Part shown: piece after piece, positions 28,063 through 39,100 of the stretch
Layout of the letters: each line of letters begins with the position of its first letter
Position numbering within the stretch: the stretch's first letter is position 1
Assembly: GCF_019396355.1 (NCBI RefSeq)
Contig: NZ_JAHKRK010000047.1
Location: 1-42,870 of the forward strand
Length of the DNA stretch: 42,870 bases
Direction: 5' to 3'
From: Pseudonocardia nigra
GTDB taxonomy: Bacteria; Actinomycetota; Actinomycetes; Mycobacteriales; Pseudonocardiaceae
Notes under the pieces: model-generated
What the model was told of the DNA's origin: nothing
The model's database searches: none
What the model saw: the letters and a program-made list of their open reading frames with translations, nothing else
Position numbers and translations under genes: made by a program

Positions 28063-29258
28063 CGCGCGCCCCTGAGCAGGTCAGCCCTCGGGTCGAACTC
28101 CTTCGTGGCCTCGGAGTACGCCTGCAGTGCCTCCGTGGCCGCGTCGTCCAGCTTGGCCGGCACCGCCACCTCGACGGTGACGAGCAGGTCGCCCGCCTTG
28201 CCCCGGCGCTGCACACCACGGCCGCGCACGCGGAACGTGCGGCCGCTCGTGGTGCCCGCCGGGATCTTCAGCGACACCGTGGAGTCGAGCGTGGGGACGG
28301 TCAGCGTGCTGCCGAGCACCAGCTCGGGGTACGTGACCGGCACGGTCAGCGTGAGGTCGTCGGGATTGCGCTCCGACCGGCCGAAGAGCCGGTGCGGGGT
28401 GACGTGCACCTTGACGTAGAGGTCGCCCGCCGGGGCGCCGCCCCTGCCGGGTTCGCCCTGCCCCTTGAGCCGCACCTGCTGCCCGTCGGTGACGCCCGCC
28501 GGGACCCGCACGGTGAGCGCGCGGGTGCGCGCGCTCACGCCGTCACCGCCGCACTCCGGGCAGGGGTCGTCGATGATCCGACCCGTGCCGCGGCAGTCGC
28601 GGCACGGCTCGGAGAACGCGAACGCGCCCTGGCTGCGGCTCACCAGCCCGACGCCGTTGCACGTGGGGCACTGCCGCGGCATGCTGCCCGGCCGCGCCCC
28701 GGTGCCGCCGCAGCGCTCGCAGCGCCCGGGCGAGGTGAGCCGCAGCTGCACCTCGGCGCCGCGGACGGCGTCGACGAAGTCGATACGCAGTTCGCTCTCG
28801 ACGTCGGCGCCGCGCTGCGCCCGGTTGGCCGTGGTCGGCCCGGCCCCGGCGCGGTTGCCGAAGATCCCGCCGAGGATGTCGCCGAGCCCACCGGCCCCAC
28901 CGGCGCCGGGCGCCCCGGCACCGGCCCGCGCGAACAGGTCGTTCAGGTCGAACCCCTGCCCGGCGGCACCGGCGCCGAAGCCGCCCGGGAAGCCGGCGCC
29001 GCCGCCGAACCCGCCGCCGCCTGCGAACAGGGCGCGCGTCTCGTCGTACTCACGGCGCTTCTTCTCGTCCGAGAGCACCCCGTACGCCTCGGACACGGCC
29101 TTGAATCGGGCCTCGGCCTTGGCGTCGCCGGGGTTGGCGTCCGGGTGCAGCTCGCGGGCGAGCTTCCGGTACGCCTTCTTGATCTCGTCGGCCGACGCGC
29201 CGGAGGCGACGCCCAGCTTGCGGTAGAAGTCCTTCTCGATCCAGTCCCGCTGGGTCAC
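28059..29258 (-). CDS. dnaJ: DnaJ co-chaperone
   Basis: A 399-residue type I Hsp40. The J domain (residues about 10-75) contains the HPD tripeptide in [12 protein letters not shown], which stimulates DnaK ATPase. A Gly/Phe-rich linker follows. Four zinc-binding repeats are present: [24 protein letters not shown] and [10 protein letters not shown]-terminal substrate-binding domain ends the protein. The GTG start has GAGGAGG upstream. It lies 19 bases after grpE and overlaps hspR by four bases. Confidence 0.97.
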   Translation of the reverse strand: MTQRDWIEKDFYRKLGVASGASADEIKKAYRKLARELHPDANPGDAKAEARFKAVSEAYGVLSDEKKRREYDETRALFAGGGGFGGGAGFPGGFGAGAAGQGFDLNDLFARAGAGAPGAGGAGGLGDILGGIFGNRAGAGPTTANRAQRGADVESELRIDFVDAVRGAEVQLRLTSPGRCERCGGTGARPGSMPRQCPTCNGVGLVSRSQGAFAFSEPCRDCRGTGRIIDDPCPECGGDGVSARTRALTVRVPAGVTDGQQVRLKGQGEPGRGGAPAGDLYVKVHVTPHRLFGRSERNPDDLTLTVPVTYPELVLGSTLTVPTLDSTVSLKIPAGTTSGRTFRVRGRGVQRRGKAGDLLVTVEVAVPAKLDDAATEALQAYSEATKEFDPRADLLRGAR

Positions 29259-29277
29259 TCCGCCTCCTCGCGTCTTC

Positions 29278-29958
29278 TCAGGGCCGTTCGGCCGGATCGG
29301 ATTCGGTGATGGGGGCCGCCTCCGCCGGTTCGGCGGCGGTGCCGTCGTCGGCGCGCTCGGTGACCGTCACCATGGCCGGCCGGAGCACCCGGTCGGCGAT
29401 GCGGTACCCGCGCCGCAGCACCGTGGAGACCACGGTGACGGTGGGGCCGTCGACCTCGGCGGCCTCGTGCTGCACCGCCTCGTGCACAGACGGGTCGAAG
29501 GGCTCGCCGTCGGACCCGAACGCTTCGAGGCCGAGCTTCTGCACCACGGCCACCAACTTGTCGCCCACCGACTTGAACGGGCCGGTGAGGTCGCCGTGCG
29601 CCTCGGCGCGATCCAGGTCGTCGAGCACGGTGAGCAGGTCGGACACGAACTGCACCCGCGCCCCGACGAGCACTGCCTCGCGGTCGCGGTCGACCCGGCG
29701 CCGGTAGTTGGCGTACTCGGCGGTGACCCGCTGCAGGTCGGCGGTGCGCTCGGCCACCTGGGCGGCGAGCTCGGCGGCCGCGACGGACTCCGCGCCGTTC
29801 TCCGGAGCGGTGTCCTCGGCCGCGGGGGCGGCCCCGGCCGGCTCGTCGGCCGGGGCGCGCACCTCACCGGTCACCGGGTCGATCCGGCGCCGGTCCCGGA
29901 CCACGACCCGCTCGTCACCGTTCTCGGTGCGCTCGCTGTGGTTGTCCGGGTTCGTCAC
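29278..29958 (-). CDS. grpE: GrpE nucleotide-exchange factor
   Basis: A 226-residue nucleotide exchange factor for DnaK. The acidic, low-complexity N-terminus (about 85 residues) leads into the long dimerising helix [20 protein letters not shown], then [19 protein letters not shown] and the beta-wing domain with [15 protein letters not shown] and [20 protein letters not shown], the GrpE signature. The GTG start overlaps the dnaK stop by four bases. Confidence 0.96.
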   Translation of the reverse strand: MTNPDNHSERTENGDERVVVRDRRRIDPVTGEVRAPADEPAGAAPAAEDTAPENGAESVAAAELAAQVAERTADLQRVTAEYANYRRRVDRDREAVLVGARVQFVSDLLTVLDDLDRAEAHGDLTGPFKSVGDKLVAVVQKLGLEAFGSDGEPFDPSVHEAVQHEAAEVDGPTVTVVSTVLRRGYRIADRVLRPAMVTVTERADDGTAAEPAEAAPITESDPAERP

Positions 29959-31814
29959 TTCTTGTCCTTCTCCTCGTCGACGATCTCGGCGTCCACGACG
30001 TCGTCGGCACCGGCGTCGCCGCCCTGGGCCTGCTGGCCGGCGTCGGCGCCCGGAGTGGCGCCCTCGGCACCCGGCTGCTGGTACAGCGCCGACCCCATCT
30101 TCTGGGACTCGGTGGCGAGCTTCTCCATCGACGACTTGATCGCGTCGATGTCGGTGCCCTTCAGCGCCGACTGCGCCTCGCCGAGGGCGGCGTTTACGCT
30201 GTCCTTCACGTCGGCCGGGAGCTTCTCGTCGTTCTCCTTGACGAACTTCTCCGTCTGGTAGACGAGCGTCTCGGCCTGGTTGCGAACCTCGGCCTCCTCA
30301 CGCCGCTTCTTGTCCTCCTCGGCGTGCTGCTCGGCCTCGCGCATCATCCGGTCGATCTCGTCCTTGCCGAGGGCGGAGCCACCGGTGATCGTCATGGCCT
30401 GGCTCTTGCCGGTGCCCAGGTCCTTCGCCGAGACGTGCACGATGCCGTTGGCGTCGATGTCGAAGGCGACCTCGATCTGCGGCACACCCCGCGGGGCGGG
30501 CGGCAGGCCGGTCAGCTCGAACATGCCGAGCTTCTTGTTGTAGGCCGCGATCTCGCGCTCGCCCTGGAACACCTGGATCTGCACGGACGGCTGGTTGTCG
30601 TCGGCCGTGGTGAAGATCTCCGACCGCTTGGTGGGGATCGTGGTGTTGCGCTCGATGAGCTTGGTCATCACGCCGCCCTTGGTCTCGATGCCCAGGGACA
30701 GCGGGGTGACGTCGAGCAGCAGGACGTCCTTGACCTCACCGCGCAGCACACCGGCCTGCAGGGCCGCGCCGACGGCGACGACCTCGTCCGGGTTGACGCC
30801 CTTGTTGGGCTCCTTGCCGCCGGTGAGCTCCTTCACCAGGTCGGTAACGGCGGGCATGCGGGTGGAGCCGCCGACGAGCACCACGTGGTCGATCTGGCCG
30901 ACGGAGATGCCGGCGTCCTTGATCACCTGGTTGAACGGGGCACGGGTGCGGTCGAGCAGGTCGGAGGTGATCCGCTGGAACTCCGCACGCGAGAGCGTCT
31001 CGTCGAGGAACAGCGGGTTCTTGTCCGCGTCGACCGTGATGTACGGCAGGTTGATCGTGGCGCTCGACGAGCTCGACAGCTCGATCTTCGCCTTCTCCGC
31101 GGCCTCACGCAGCCGCTGCATCGCCATCTTGTCCTTGGTGAGGTCGATGCCGTGGCTGTTCTTGAACTTGTCGACGAGCCAGGTGATGATCCGCTCGTCC
31201 CAGTCGTCGCCACCGAGGTGGTTGTCGCCGTTGGTGGCCTTCACCTCGACGACGCCCTCACCGATCTCCAGCAGCGACACGTCGAACGTGCCACCGCCGA
31301 GGTCGAAGACGAGGATCGTCTGCTCCTTCTCGCCCTTGTCGAGCCCGTAGGCCAGGGCGGCCGCGGTGGGCTCGTTGACGATGCGGAGCACGTTGAGGCC
31401 CGCGATCTGGCCGGCCTCCTTGGTGGCCTGGCGCTGCGCGTCCTCGAAGTAGGCGGGGACGGTGATTACGGCGTCGGTGATCTCCTCGCCCAGGTAGGAC
31501 TCCGCGTCGCGCTTGAGCTTCTGCAGCACGCGCGCGCTGATTTCCTGCGCGGAGTACTGCTTGCCGTCGACGTCACCGGTCTTCCAGTTGGTGCCGATGT
31601 GCCGCTTGACCGACCGGATGGTGCGGTCCACGTTGGTGACGGCCTGGTTCTTCGCCGACTGCCCGACGAGCACCTCGCCGTTGCGGGCGAACGCGACGAC
31701 GGACGGCGTGGTCCGCGCGCCCTCCGAGTTGGCGATGACCGTCGGCTCGCCACCCTCCAGGACGGACACGACGGAGTTGGTGGTCCCGAGGTCGATGCCG
31801 ACCGCACGAGCCAT
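29955..31814 (-). CDS. dnaK: DnaK (Hsp70) chaperone
   Basis: A 619-residue Hsp70. The ATPase domain starts [19 protein letters not shown] and includes [19 protein letters not shown] and [20 protein letters not shown]. The linker [19 protein letters not shown] joins it to the peptide-binding domain, and the C-terminal tail is Gly/Gln/Asp-rich, ending in EEKDKK. ATG 31814 is chosen because GGAGG lies eight bases upstream; the frame is open another 41 codons through the operator region. Two HAIR operators precede it. DnaK also acts as HspR co-repressor. Confidence 0.99.
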   Translation of the reverse strand: MARAVGIDLGTTNSVVSVLEGGEPTVIANSEGARTTPSVVAFARNGEVLVGQSAKNQAVTNVDRTIRSVKRHIGTNWKTGDVDGKQYSAQEISARVLQKLKRDAESYLGEEITDAVITVPAYFEDAQRQATKEAGQIAGLNVLRIVNEPTAAALAYGLDKGEKEQTILVFDLGGGTFDVSLLEIGEGVVEVKATNGDNHLGGDDWDERIITWLVDKFKNSHGIDLTKDKMAMQRLREAAEKAKIELSSSSSATINLPYITVDADKNPLFLDETLSRAEFQRITSDLLDRTRAPFNQVIKDAGISVGQIDHVVLVGGSTRMPAVTDLVKELTGGKEPNKGVNPDEVVAVGAALQAGVLRGEVKDVLLLDVTPLSLGIETKGGVMTKLIERNTTIPTKRSEIFTTADDNQPSVQIQVFQGEREIAAYNKKLGMFELTGLPPAPRGVPQIEVAFDIDANGIVHVSAKDLGTGKSQAMTITGGSALGKDEIDRMMREAEQHAEEDKKRREEAEVRNQAETLVYQTEKFVKENDEKLPADVKDSVNAALGEAQSALKGTDIDAIKSSMEKLATESQKMGSALYQQPGAEGATPGADAGQQAQGGDAGADDVVDAEIVDEEKDKK

Positions 31815-31844
31815 GGTGGTTGCCTCCGAGGTAGTACTGCGTAG

Positions 31845-31865
31845 CTTGAGTTCGGTTCGCTCAAG
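31845..31865. promoter_or_regulatory. HAIR operator 1 before dnaK
   Basis: CTTGAGT-N7-GCTCAAG agrees with the HspR consensus at 13 of 14 arm positions and lies 31 bases before the dnaK ATG. Binding by HspR here would block the operon promoter. Confidence 0.85.
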
Positions 31866-31899
31866 TCTGCCACGGCCGGTGTCGGGAGGTGGCGCCTCC

Positions 31900-31920
31900 C
31901 TTGAGTCGGCCGCGCTCAAC
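31900..31920. promoter_or_regulatory. HAIR operator 2 before dnaK
   Basis: CTTGAGT-N7-GCTCAAC agrees with the consensus at 12 of 14 arm positions, 55 bases (start to start) from operator 1. Tandem sites suggest cooperative repression. Confidence 0.75.
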
Positions 31921-32052
31921 TTGCTCGACCGGTCCAACGCACCACCTGGCGATCGTGTTCCCGGAACTCCGTCGAACCGACCGGTGGAGCGTGGTCTTCG
32001 TCATAGCGTCGGCACCGCTGCAGGGCGCGTCCACCTGCTCGTCACGTGATGC

Positions 32053-32101
32053 CGGCAAGGTGGCGATGCTGCCGTCCAGTGGCAGCAACGCCACCTTGCC
32101 G
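32053..32101. terminator. Strong hairpin after the 142-residue gene
   Basis: Arms 32053-32073 and 32081-32101 pair at 20 of 21 positions around the loop GTCCAGT. There is no T run. It lies 28 bases past the stop of the minus-strand gene at 32129 and upstream of the dnaK operators, so it probably insulates the heat-shock operon from the T4SS-like cluster. Confidence 0.65.
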
Positions 32102-32128
32102 TCACTCGGGTGAGAAGTGGGCCGCTGC

Positions 32129-32557
32129 CTACAGCGGGGCGGCCGGCCGCGGCTCCACCCGGCCTGCGGACGCGGGCGGCAGCGGGTCGTCCACCGGCGC
32201 CAGCACCCGCTGGTGCTCCGGGTCGGCCACGACGTTGTCCGACGCGTCGCGGTACTCCAGCTCCCCGTCCGGCCCGAGCTCCACGACGTACCCCGCCGAC
32301 GCCAGCTGGTCCTCGTCCAGGTCGACGAGCAGCTCCCACCGGCTCGGCACGACCTGGTACTCCGGCCACGGCAGGTGCCCGTACGCGTCGTGCAGGTCGG
32401 CGAGCAGCCCGACGAACACCTGCTGCCAGCGCAACGGCATCGACTGGGCCAGTGACCGGGGTACCACCAGGTGGTCCTCGGTGGCCCCGCGAGCGGGCCG
32501 GTCGAGGTAGTCCTGCACCGGCGTCGTGGACGCCGGGACGGAGGCTTCGGGGCGCAT
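32129..32557 (-). CDS. Conserved hypothetical at the end of the T4SS-like cluster
   Basis: A 142-residue soluble protein without a recognised domain. It has a central segment SMPLRWQQVFVGLLADLHDA then WPEYQVVPSRWELLVDLDED and a Pro-rich acidic tail. No signal peptide. It starts 60 bases after the NlpC/P60 gene on the same strand and may be the last gene of the secretion-like operon; a strong hairpin follows. Its role is unknown. Confidence 0.65.
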   Translation of the reverse strand: MRPEASVPASTTPVQDYLDRPARGATEDHLVVPRSLAQSMPLRWQQVFVGLLADLHDAYGHLPWPEYQVVPSRWELLVDLDEDQLASAGYVVELGPDGELEYRDASDNVVADPEHQRVLAPVDDPLPPASAGRVEPRPAAPL

Positions 32558-32617
32558 AGTGCGTACTACTCCTGCTCGTACGTGGAGGCCGATCGCGAGG
32601 CTGGTTCCTCAGGGCAC

Positions 32618-33643
32618 CTAGAGCCGGTTGGGCGTGGTGCCCGGACGGGTGGCAAGCGGCACGAGCTCCTCATAGTCCCACGGCACCGGACGCACCCGGA
32701 CCGACTCCCCGCTGTAGGGCGCCTCCACCATCATCCCGTCGCCCATGTACAGCGTGACGTGGTGGATCGTGGCCGGATCCGACGGGTCGGTGGCGTAGAA
32801 CAGCAGGTCACCGGGCTGTGCCTGCTCGATCGGGACGAGCCCGCCCGCGTAGAACTGCTGGCGGGACACGCGCGGCAGGTTGATCCCCGCGGCCTGGAAC
32901 GCGCGCAGCATCAGCCCCGAGCAGTCGTAGGTGTTGGGGCCCGTCCCGCCCCAGACGTAGGGCTTGCCGAGCTCGCCGAGGGCGAACTCGATCGCGGTCC
33001 GGGCCACGTCGTCGGCGAGCACCGCCACCCGGCCGCACCCGGCGGGGTCGGCCACGTCGGCGAGCTGCCGCACGAGCTCCGCCGCGAGGCCCTCCCACTT
33101 CGCGTACGCATCCGGGAACGCCGAGCGCTGCACGGTCTGCGCGGCCACCGTCACCGGCATGTCCTCCCAGCCGGGGACCTCCAGCAACCGATCGATGAAG
33201 ATCCGCGTGCTGTACACCGGGTCGGTGACCTCGGCGGGCGACCCCCACCCCTGCGACGGCCGCTGCTGGAACAGCCCGAGCGAGTCCCGGTCGCCGTAGT
33301 GGATGTTGCGCAGGGTCGACTCCTGCATCGCGGTGGCGAGCGCGACCAGCCAGGCACGCGGGGGCGCACCCATGTCCCGCGCGACGGCGATGATCGTGGC
33401 GGCGTTCCGGAGCTGCTCCTCGGTGAGGTCACCGGCACGCGTGCTCGCCAGGCCACGGGCGAACGGCGCGGCGGGCGAGCGCAGCCCGGCGTCACAGTCC
33501 TGGCGCGTCGTCGCCTGCCCGCCACCATCGCCGCCGGTGTTGAACGCGATGAACCCGAGCCCGAGGAAGAGCGCCAGCGCCGCCCCGATCGCGATGAAGG
33601 GCACCAGCAGGCGCAGCGGTCGCAGGAGGAACATCGCGCTCAC
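32618..33643 (-). CDS. NlpC/P60 wall hydrolase with lysozyme-like domain
   Basis: A 341-residue membrane-anchored cell-wall enzyme. A transmembrane segment (LLVPFIAIGAALALFLGLGF, residues 11-30) leads to a lytic-transglycosylase-like domain with the candidate catalytic Glu in ALATAMQESTLRN and GDRDSLGLFQQRPSQGWG. It ends with a C-terminal NlpC/P60 peptidase having the Cys in YVWGGTGPNTYDCSGL and the His in IHHVTLYMG. In conjugation systems such VirB1-like proteins open peptidoglycan for the channel. The GTG start overlaps the preceding gene by four bases. Confidence 0.88.
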   Translation of the reverse strand: MSAMFLLRPLRLLVPFIAIGAALALFLGLGFIAFNTGGDGGGQATTRQDCDAGLRSPAAPFARGLASTRAGDLTEEQLRNAATIIAVARDMGAPPRAWLVALATAMQESTLRNIHYGDRDSLGLFQQRPSQGWGSPAEVTDPVYSTRIFIDRLLEVPGWEDMPVTVAAQTVQRSAFPDAYAKWEGLAAELVRQLADVADPAGCGRVAVLADDVARTAIEFALGELGKPYVWGGTGPNTYDCSGLMLRAFQAAGINLPRVSRQQFYAGGLVPIEQAQPGDLLFYATDPSDPATIHHVTLYMGDGMMVEAPYSGESVRVRPVPWDYEELVPLATRPGTTPNRL

Positions 33644-34248
33644 ACCCGGTCGTAGCCGGAGACGCGCCAGCCTTCCTCGGTCTGCACCACGAGCACGCGC
33701 AGCGTCAGCGCGTCGGTCGGCACGTCGACCTGCACGGAGTTCGCGGCGACCCGCACCGGCCGCGGCTCACCGGTCACCCGGGTGGCCGGGATGTTGCCCG
33801 GGTCGACGCCGCTGAGCACCCCGAGGTACTCCTCGGTGGTGGTCGGCCGCAGGCCCTCCACCCACTGCTGGGCGGTCGTGCCCTCCGCCGGACGCAGCCA
33901 TGCCGCCGCCCAGCGGGCCGCCACGTCCAGCGCCGCGGCGGGGGCCTGCGACAGCGGCAGCGTCGTCGGCTCCAGCTCGGGCACCGGCGGCAGCATCGTC
34001 GGGGTTGGCGTGGCCGACCGACCCGATGAGCGGGGCGAGGAGCGCCCCGACGGGTCGGTGGACGTGGGTGACGCGGCGGTCGTGCCGCCGTCCCGGTCGC
34101 TCGCCGTGGCCGCGACCGCGAAGCTCACCCCGACCGCCAGCGCGGCGACGACCACCGAGGTGACGGCGAGGCGGGCCGGGGATCGCAACGGCCACTGCCA
34201 GAGTGCGCGGTAGGCGGCGGCCCGCCCGCGCGGGGACCTAATCGGCAC
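33640..34248 (-). CDS. TcpC/VirB8-like membrane protein
   Basis: A protein of about 202 residues with one N-terminal membrane segment (ARLAVTSVVVAALAVGVSFA, about residues 24-43), a Ser/Thr/Pro-rich linker and an NTF2-like exported domain (AALDVAARWAAAWLRPAEGT, then VLVVQTEEGWRVSGYDRV at the end). This architecture and the place between VirB6- and NlpC-like genes match TcpC/conjugal VirB8-like components of Gram-positive T4SS. The GTG at 34248 overlaps the upstream stop by 11 bases. The family call rests on context and shape rather than motifs. Confidence 0.6.
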   Translation of the reverse strand: MPIRSPRGRAAAYRALWQWPLRSPARLAVTSVVVAALAVGVSFAVAATASDRDGGTTAASPTSTDPSGRSSPRSSGRSATPTPTMLPPVPELEPTTLPLSQAPAAALDVAARWAAAWLRPAEGTTAQQWVEGLRPTTTEEYLGVLSGVDPGNIPATRVTGEPRPVRVAANSVQVDVPTDALTLRVLVVQTEEGWRVSGYDRV

Positions 34249-36160
34249 CGTCGGACCCGCTCGGACCGTAGGCGACCTGGGGGGAGCGCGGGCGGTAGAT
34301 GCGGTAGACCGCCACGCCGTCGACGAGCTCAGCCTGCACCGGGCGAGCCGCACCGGGACGCAGCGGCACGGCGTCCGGCCTCCGGTAGATCACGCGCTCG
34401 TCGACCTCGCTCGGATCGCCCCAACTCGGCCGGGGACCGGCACCGACGCCCACGCCCTCCGGGCCGCTGGGCAGGGCGGGCCTGCGGGCCGCGGGCACGA
34501 CCGCAGGCGGAGCGGGTGCCTCGACCTCGGTGCGCCGCCGCCCCGGCCGGGCCGGGGGTTCGGGGGCGACCCGGCGGACCGGCTCCGCCTCGGGGCGGGC
34601 GACGTCGGGCCACCCGGCCTGCTCCGTAGCACCGCGCCGTTCGTCCCACCACCGGGTCTGGCGGTCCTCGGGCTGCGCCCCGCGCACCCGCTGCCACATC
34701 CCCGCCATCGGTCCGCCGCCGATGCCCGGGACGATCACGCCGAACTGCTCACGGGTGAGCGACACCATCGAGACGAGCCGCCGGAACGGCCGCGCCACGG
34801 CCCACAACACCACGGTGACGACCCCCGTGACGAGCAGCGCCAACCACAGGTCGATTCCCGCTCCCGGGCGGAACAGCGACACGACCAACAGCGCGTGCAG
34901 CCCGGCGAGCGCACCGACGACGAGGGTGTTGACGATCGCGGCCCCCGCCACCCGCAGCAGGGCGGGCAGGATGTCCGGCTTGAGGATGGCGACGACGGCA
35001 ACGGCGGGCGCGGTCATCACGAGCAGCCGCAGCAGCAGCATCGCCACCAGCACGAGCACCTTGGACAGCAGCTGGAACAGGGCGATGCACAGCGCCTGCA
35101 CCACCGCGAGGATCCCCGCGCCGACCCGGCTGCCGGCCTCGCCCTGGAAGTAGGGGTACCGGTCGCCCATCCGGTCGGCGAGCGCGGCGAACTCGGCCTT
35201 CTTCTGCTCGGCCAGCTCGAGCGTGTCGCGTCCCTCCGCCACCTCCGGCTTGGTGAACGTCTGGGCGCGGAGCAGGTCACGACCCAGCTCCTGGGCCTGC
35301 GGCACGTCCGGCGAGCCGAACTCGCCGCGCAGCCAGTTCTGGTAGATGACGTTCTCGACGAGCACCGTCGGCAGCGTGTCCCGGTTGCCGAGCCCGACCT
35401 GGCCGAGGAAGCCCTCCTGCATCTCGGTGACACCGCCCAGGAGCAGGCCGTCGGCGGCCTTGGCCCAGTCGACGGGGGCGAGGTAGGCCGCGGACCCGAC
35501 CACCAGCGCGAGCACCGCGAACCCGGCGCGCTGGGTCTGCCGGGCGAGGTCGCCGCGCAGGGCGAGCACCAGGAGCACGACGGCGAGGACGAGCAGCGCC
35601 GGGCCGACCCAGGTGGTGAACACCGCGTCGTACATCGCCCGGGTGCCGTCGCTGATCAGGTCGTCGAGCGGGGAGAGCAGCTCGCCACCGTCGGCGATCA
35701 GGTAGTGCGCCCAGTTGACGCCGCCCACGATGAACTTCGCCACGTTGAGGGCCTGGTTCCCCAGCCAGGTGTCCGTGGTGCTCGCCGGGTTCAGCGCCGA
35801 CCCGGCGCACCCGAGGTCGTAGTTGTGCCAGACGAGGCCTGCATAACCGACCTCGTTGTATACGCTCCCGGGCTCGCCCGCGCTCAGCGTGGGCGGATCC
35901 AGCGAGCCGACGAGGCCGGTGCCCGGCCGGTCCGGCTCGGGGGACTCCTTGCAGTCGAACGGCTGCGCGAAGGCGGGCTGCCCGATCAGCACCGAGCCGC
36001 CGACGAGCCCGGCCACGACGAGCAGCGCCACCCGACGCCGCGGCTTCTCCCCGGGTAGGGCCCGCGCGCGGCGCCGCCGCACGGCGACCACGACCGCGAC
36101 GGCCAGCAGCAGGGCGGCCGACAGCAGACCGGCCGCCGCCGGTAGGCCTCCGGGCATCAC
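34238..36160 (-). CDS. VirB6/TrbL-like polytopic membrane protein
   Basis: A 640-residue membrane protein. Two N-terminal hydrophobic segments, the second ending in a possible cleavage site (GQPAFAQPFDC), precede an extracellular loop of about 100 residues. Then come several helices (VGPALLVLAVVLLVLAL, AGFAVLALVVGSAAYLA, VLVLVAMLLLRLLVMTAPAV, LLVTGVVTVVLWAV) and a cytosolic Pro/Arg-rich tail of about 160 residues. This fits the VirB6/TrbL channel component. The start overlaps the VirB4 stop (GTGATG; ATG 36157 is equally possible). Confidence 0.72.
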   Translation of the reverse strand: MMPGGLPAAAGLLSAALLLAVAVVVAVRRRRARALPGEKPRRRVALLVVAGLVGGSVLIGQPAFAQPFDCKESPEPDRPGTGLVGSLDPPTLSAGEPGSVYNEVGYAGLVWHNYDLGCAGSALNPASTTDTWLGNQALNVAKFIVGGVNWAHYLIADGGELLSPLDDLISDGTRAMYDAVFTTWVGPALLVLAVVLLVLALRGDLARQTQRAGFAVLALVVGSAAYLAPVDWAKAADGLLLGGVTEMQEGFLGQVGLGNRDTLPTVLVENVIYQNWLRGEFGSPDVPQAQELGRDLLRAQTFTKPEVAEGRDTLELAEQKKAEFAALADRMGDRYPYFQGEAGSRVGAGILAVVQALCIALFQLLSKVLVLVAMLLLRLLVMTAPAVAVVAILKPDILPALLRVAGAAIVNTLVVGALAGLHALLVVSLFRPGAGIDLWLALLVTGVVTVVLWAVARPFRRLVSMVSLTREQFGVIVPGIGGGPMAGMWQRVRGAQPEDRQTRWWDERRGATEQAGWPDVARPEAEPVRRVAPEPPARPGRRRTEVEAPAPPAVVPAARRPALPSGPEGVGVGAGPRPSWGDPSEVDERVIYRRPDAVPLRPGAARPVQAELVDGVAVYRIYRPRSPQVAYGPSGSDGAD

Positions 36161-39100
36161 CGCACGGCCTCCCCCGCCCGGTACACTCGGTCTGCGGTGC
36201 GGTCGGTGGTGCGGTCGGACGATCGGTCCTCGGCGCCCGGACCGGAGGGAACGGCGTCGTCGTCGAGGTCGACGCCGGTGTCGACGTCGCCGAGCAGGTC
36301 GAGCTCCTCGTCGTCCAGCAGCTCGACCGCGTCGGGCACGGCCGGACCGGCCCGGACGTGGGCGTTGTGCACCGGTGCCGCGCCGTTCCCGCCGCGGGCG
36401 GCGAGGAGAACGTCCGGGTCGTCGAGCTCGGCGAACTCGTCGAGGTCCTCGTCGAGGACGGCACCGGCGTAGCCGGCGTGATCAGCGGCGCGGTGGGGCG
36501 GCATCGTGACGGGTATGCGCGGCATCGGCTCGTCGGGGGCCCGGACGGCAGGGGCACCGGCCGTCGGTACGCCGCGGACCGCGACGCGCCTGGCGTCCGG
36601 GTTGGTGTCGAGCGCTTCCTGCACGTGCTCGAGATGCGGGGCCTCGAGGTCGATGCGGATCTTCTCGACGCCTCCGTGCCCGTCGGCGAAGATGAACTGC
36701 CGGGGGGTGTCGTCGGGCCGGTCGTCGTGGCGCGGTCGCGGCGACAGCGTGCCCAGCATCTGCTCGTAGCCCACGCCGGTGGGCACCTTCAGCAACCGCA
36801 GGGCGTCGCGCTGCGCCTCCTCGTCGTCGGTGCGCCCCACGAACACGGCGTTGACCAGCGACGCGAACCCGGACACCCGCAGCAGGTCGCCTGCCAGCTG
36901 CGAGGCGAAGAGCGCCCGGACGTTGAACTTGCGCGAGTCGCGGGCCAGCCGGTCGATGAGAACCTTGCCCGTGGGTACCTGCGAGAGGAAGTGCGTCTCG
37001 TCGAGCGCCACACCCTTGCGGAGGTTGCGGTCGGCGTCGTAGATCGTGCGCTGGGTGAGCCAGGACGCCAGGTTGAGCAGCTCGACGGCCAGCGACTCGC
37101 CGTCGGTCCACTCCTCGCGCGGGCTGCCGGGGCGGGGCAACGTCATCCCCTGCATCGTCAGCACCGTGAGGCGGTAGTCGCGGTCGGCCTGCCACGGGTC
37201 GTCCCGGGAGGCGTCCGGGAACAGCAGCGCGGCCTGGGGCAGCTCCCGGCGCTCCTCCAGGAAGTCGGCGACGACCCCGGCGTGCTCCTCACCGTCGCGC
37301 GCGTGCCTGCGCAGCGCGTCGATCACCTGGCCGGGGTGGCGGTCGGCGGAACCGCCGACCTCGCGCACGGCCCGCAGCAGCACGATCCGGGTGTGCGGCA
37401 TCCGGGAGACGTCGTAGGGCAGGAGCCCGGTGAGCACGTCGAGCACGAGCCGGCGCCGGGTGGCCCCCGCCAGGGACCGCTCCCGGCGCCACGCGCGCTC
37501 CGGGTCGTCCTCGTCGGCGAAATGCTCCGGGCGCGGCTCGGCGACCACCCGGTACGGGTTGAGGATCCCGGGATCGGCCCGCAGCAGGTTGATGTGCCGC
37601 GAGAACGGGGCCAGCTCGGGCAGGCGCGTGAGCTCGGCGAGCGGGCCGGACGGGTCCAGCACGGTCCACCGGGCGCCTGCCCGCAGCGTCTTGTAGACGA
37701 TGAGGCCGGTCAGGAACGACTTGCCGGACCCCAGCCCGCCGACGACGGCGGTGAGCCCGGACGCCCGGCGGACCTCCTGCGCGAGCCATGGGTCCCAGGC
37801 CACCGGCCTGCGGGTGGCCGTGCAGGTCTCGCCGAGCATGATCCCGCGGCGGTCTCCGACGGACGCCGTGGCCGCGGGCACCGCGGACGCCGCCCACGTC
37901 ACCGAACCGCGCCGCCGGTACGCCGTGGACGCCAGCGGCTCGCCCGGGATGAACTCGCGGGCGTAGCGGTACTGCGCCTCGGGGTGCTCGATCTGCACCT
38001 TCGGCCGGTAGACGTCCAGCACCTGCTGGGCCCGGCTGATCGCCTCCGCCTCGTCCTTCCCGGACACCGCGATCCGCCACCAGCCGTAGAGCCGGGTGTT
38101 GAGCTGCGTGAGCCCAGAGGTCAGCTCGTCCTCGACCTCCAGGACGCGTTCGGCCTGCCGCGCCAGCGACATCGGCGGGTCGAGGTCGTGATCGTGCGTG
38201 TAGTGCCGGATCTGGCTGCGCACCTTGCCCATCTGGCGCTGCAGCTCCCCGGCCACCTCCTCGGGACGACGGATGTACATCCGGGCCGACCACTCCACGG
38301 GGAACGGCAGTCGGTCGGAGTGTTGCATCCACGGGTCGTCGACCTCGGGGATGCGCAGGCCGTCCATCAACCCGACCGACAGCACGGCCACGTTCCGGGA
38401 GACCGTCTGCGCGCGCAGGCGCCCGACCACGCGGACCGTGGGGGCGTAGGGCTCCTGGTACATCTCGACGCCGTCGGTGAACGCCGCGAGGTCCTCCGCC
38501 TCCCACCGGCGCACACCGCTGGGCACGACGGTCAACGTGCGCGGGGCGGGCAGCCCGAGTGCACACGAGCGGTGCATCAACCACGCCAGGTCGTCGGTCG
38601 TGGCGGGCACGGCGTCCAGCCCACTGCCCGCGACGAGCGAGTCGAGGTGCCCGATCTCGGAGGAGAGCGCGGCCAGCTCGGCCCGGACGGCGGCGGGGGC
38701 CACCTTGCCGAGCACCGGCGCCGCCCGCTCCACCCACCGGTCGAGCATCTTGCGCCCGGAGACCTCGATGCCGAGGAAGACCTCCTTGTCCGACATCGAC
38801 AGGCCCATCAGGTGGCGCTGTTCGCCCTCCAGGAACCCGTCCCACCCGAGGGCCCCAGCGACGTCGGGCATCCGGCCGAGCGCGTTGTGGTCGAACGACT
38901 CCGCCCACATGTGGACCGGGTAGGGCCGGGTGGTGACGCGCAGGTGCAGCCACCGCCCCTGCAGCTCGCCCAGCTGCGCGGCGATCTGCCGGATCAGCAC
39001 CTCCCGCTGGGAGTCGCTGCGGAAGCTCCAGGCCTGCGCCGCGAGCCGGTACCAGGCCACGACCTGGCTGCCCGTGCGGGTCAGGTGGCCTTCGATCGAG

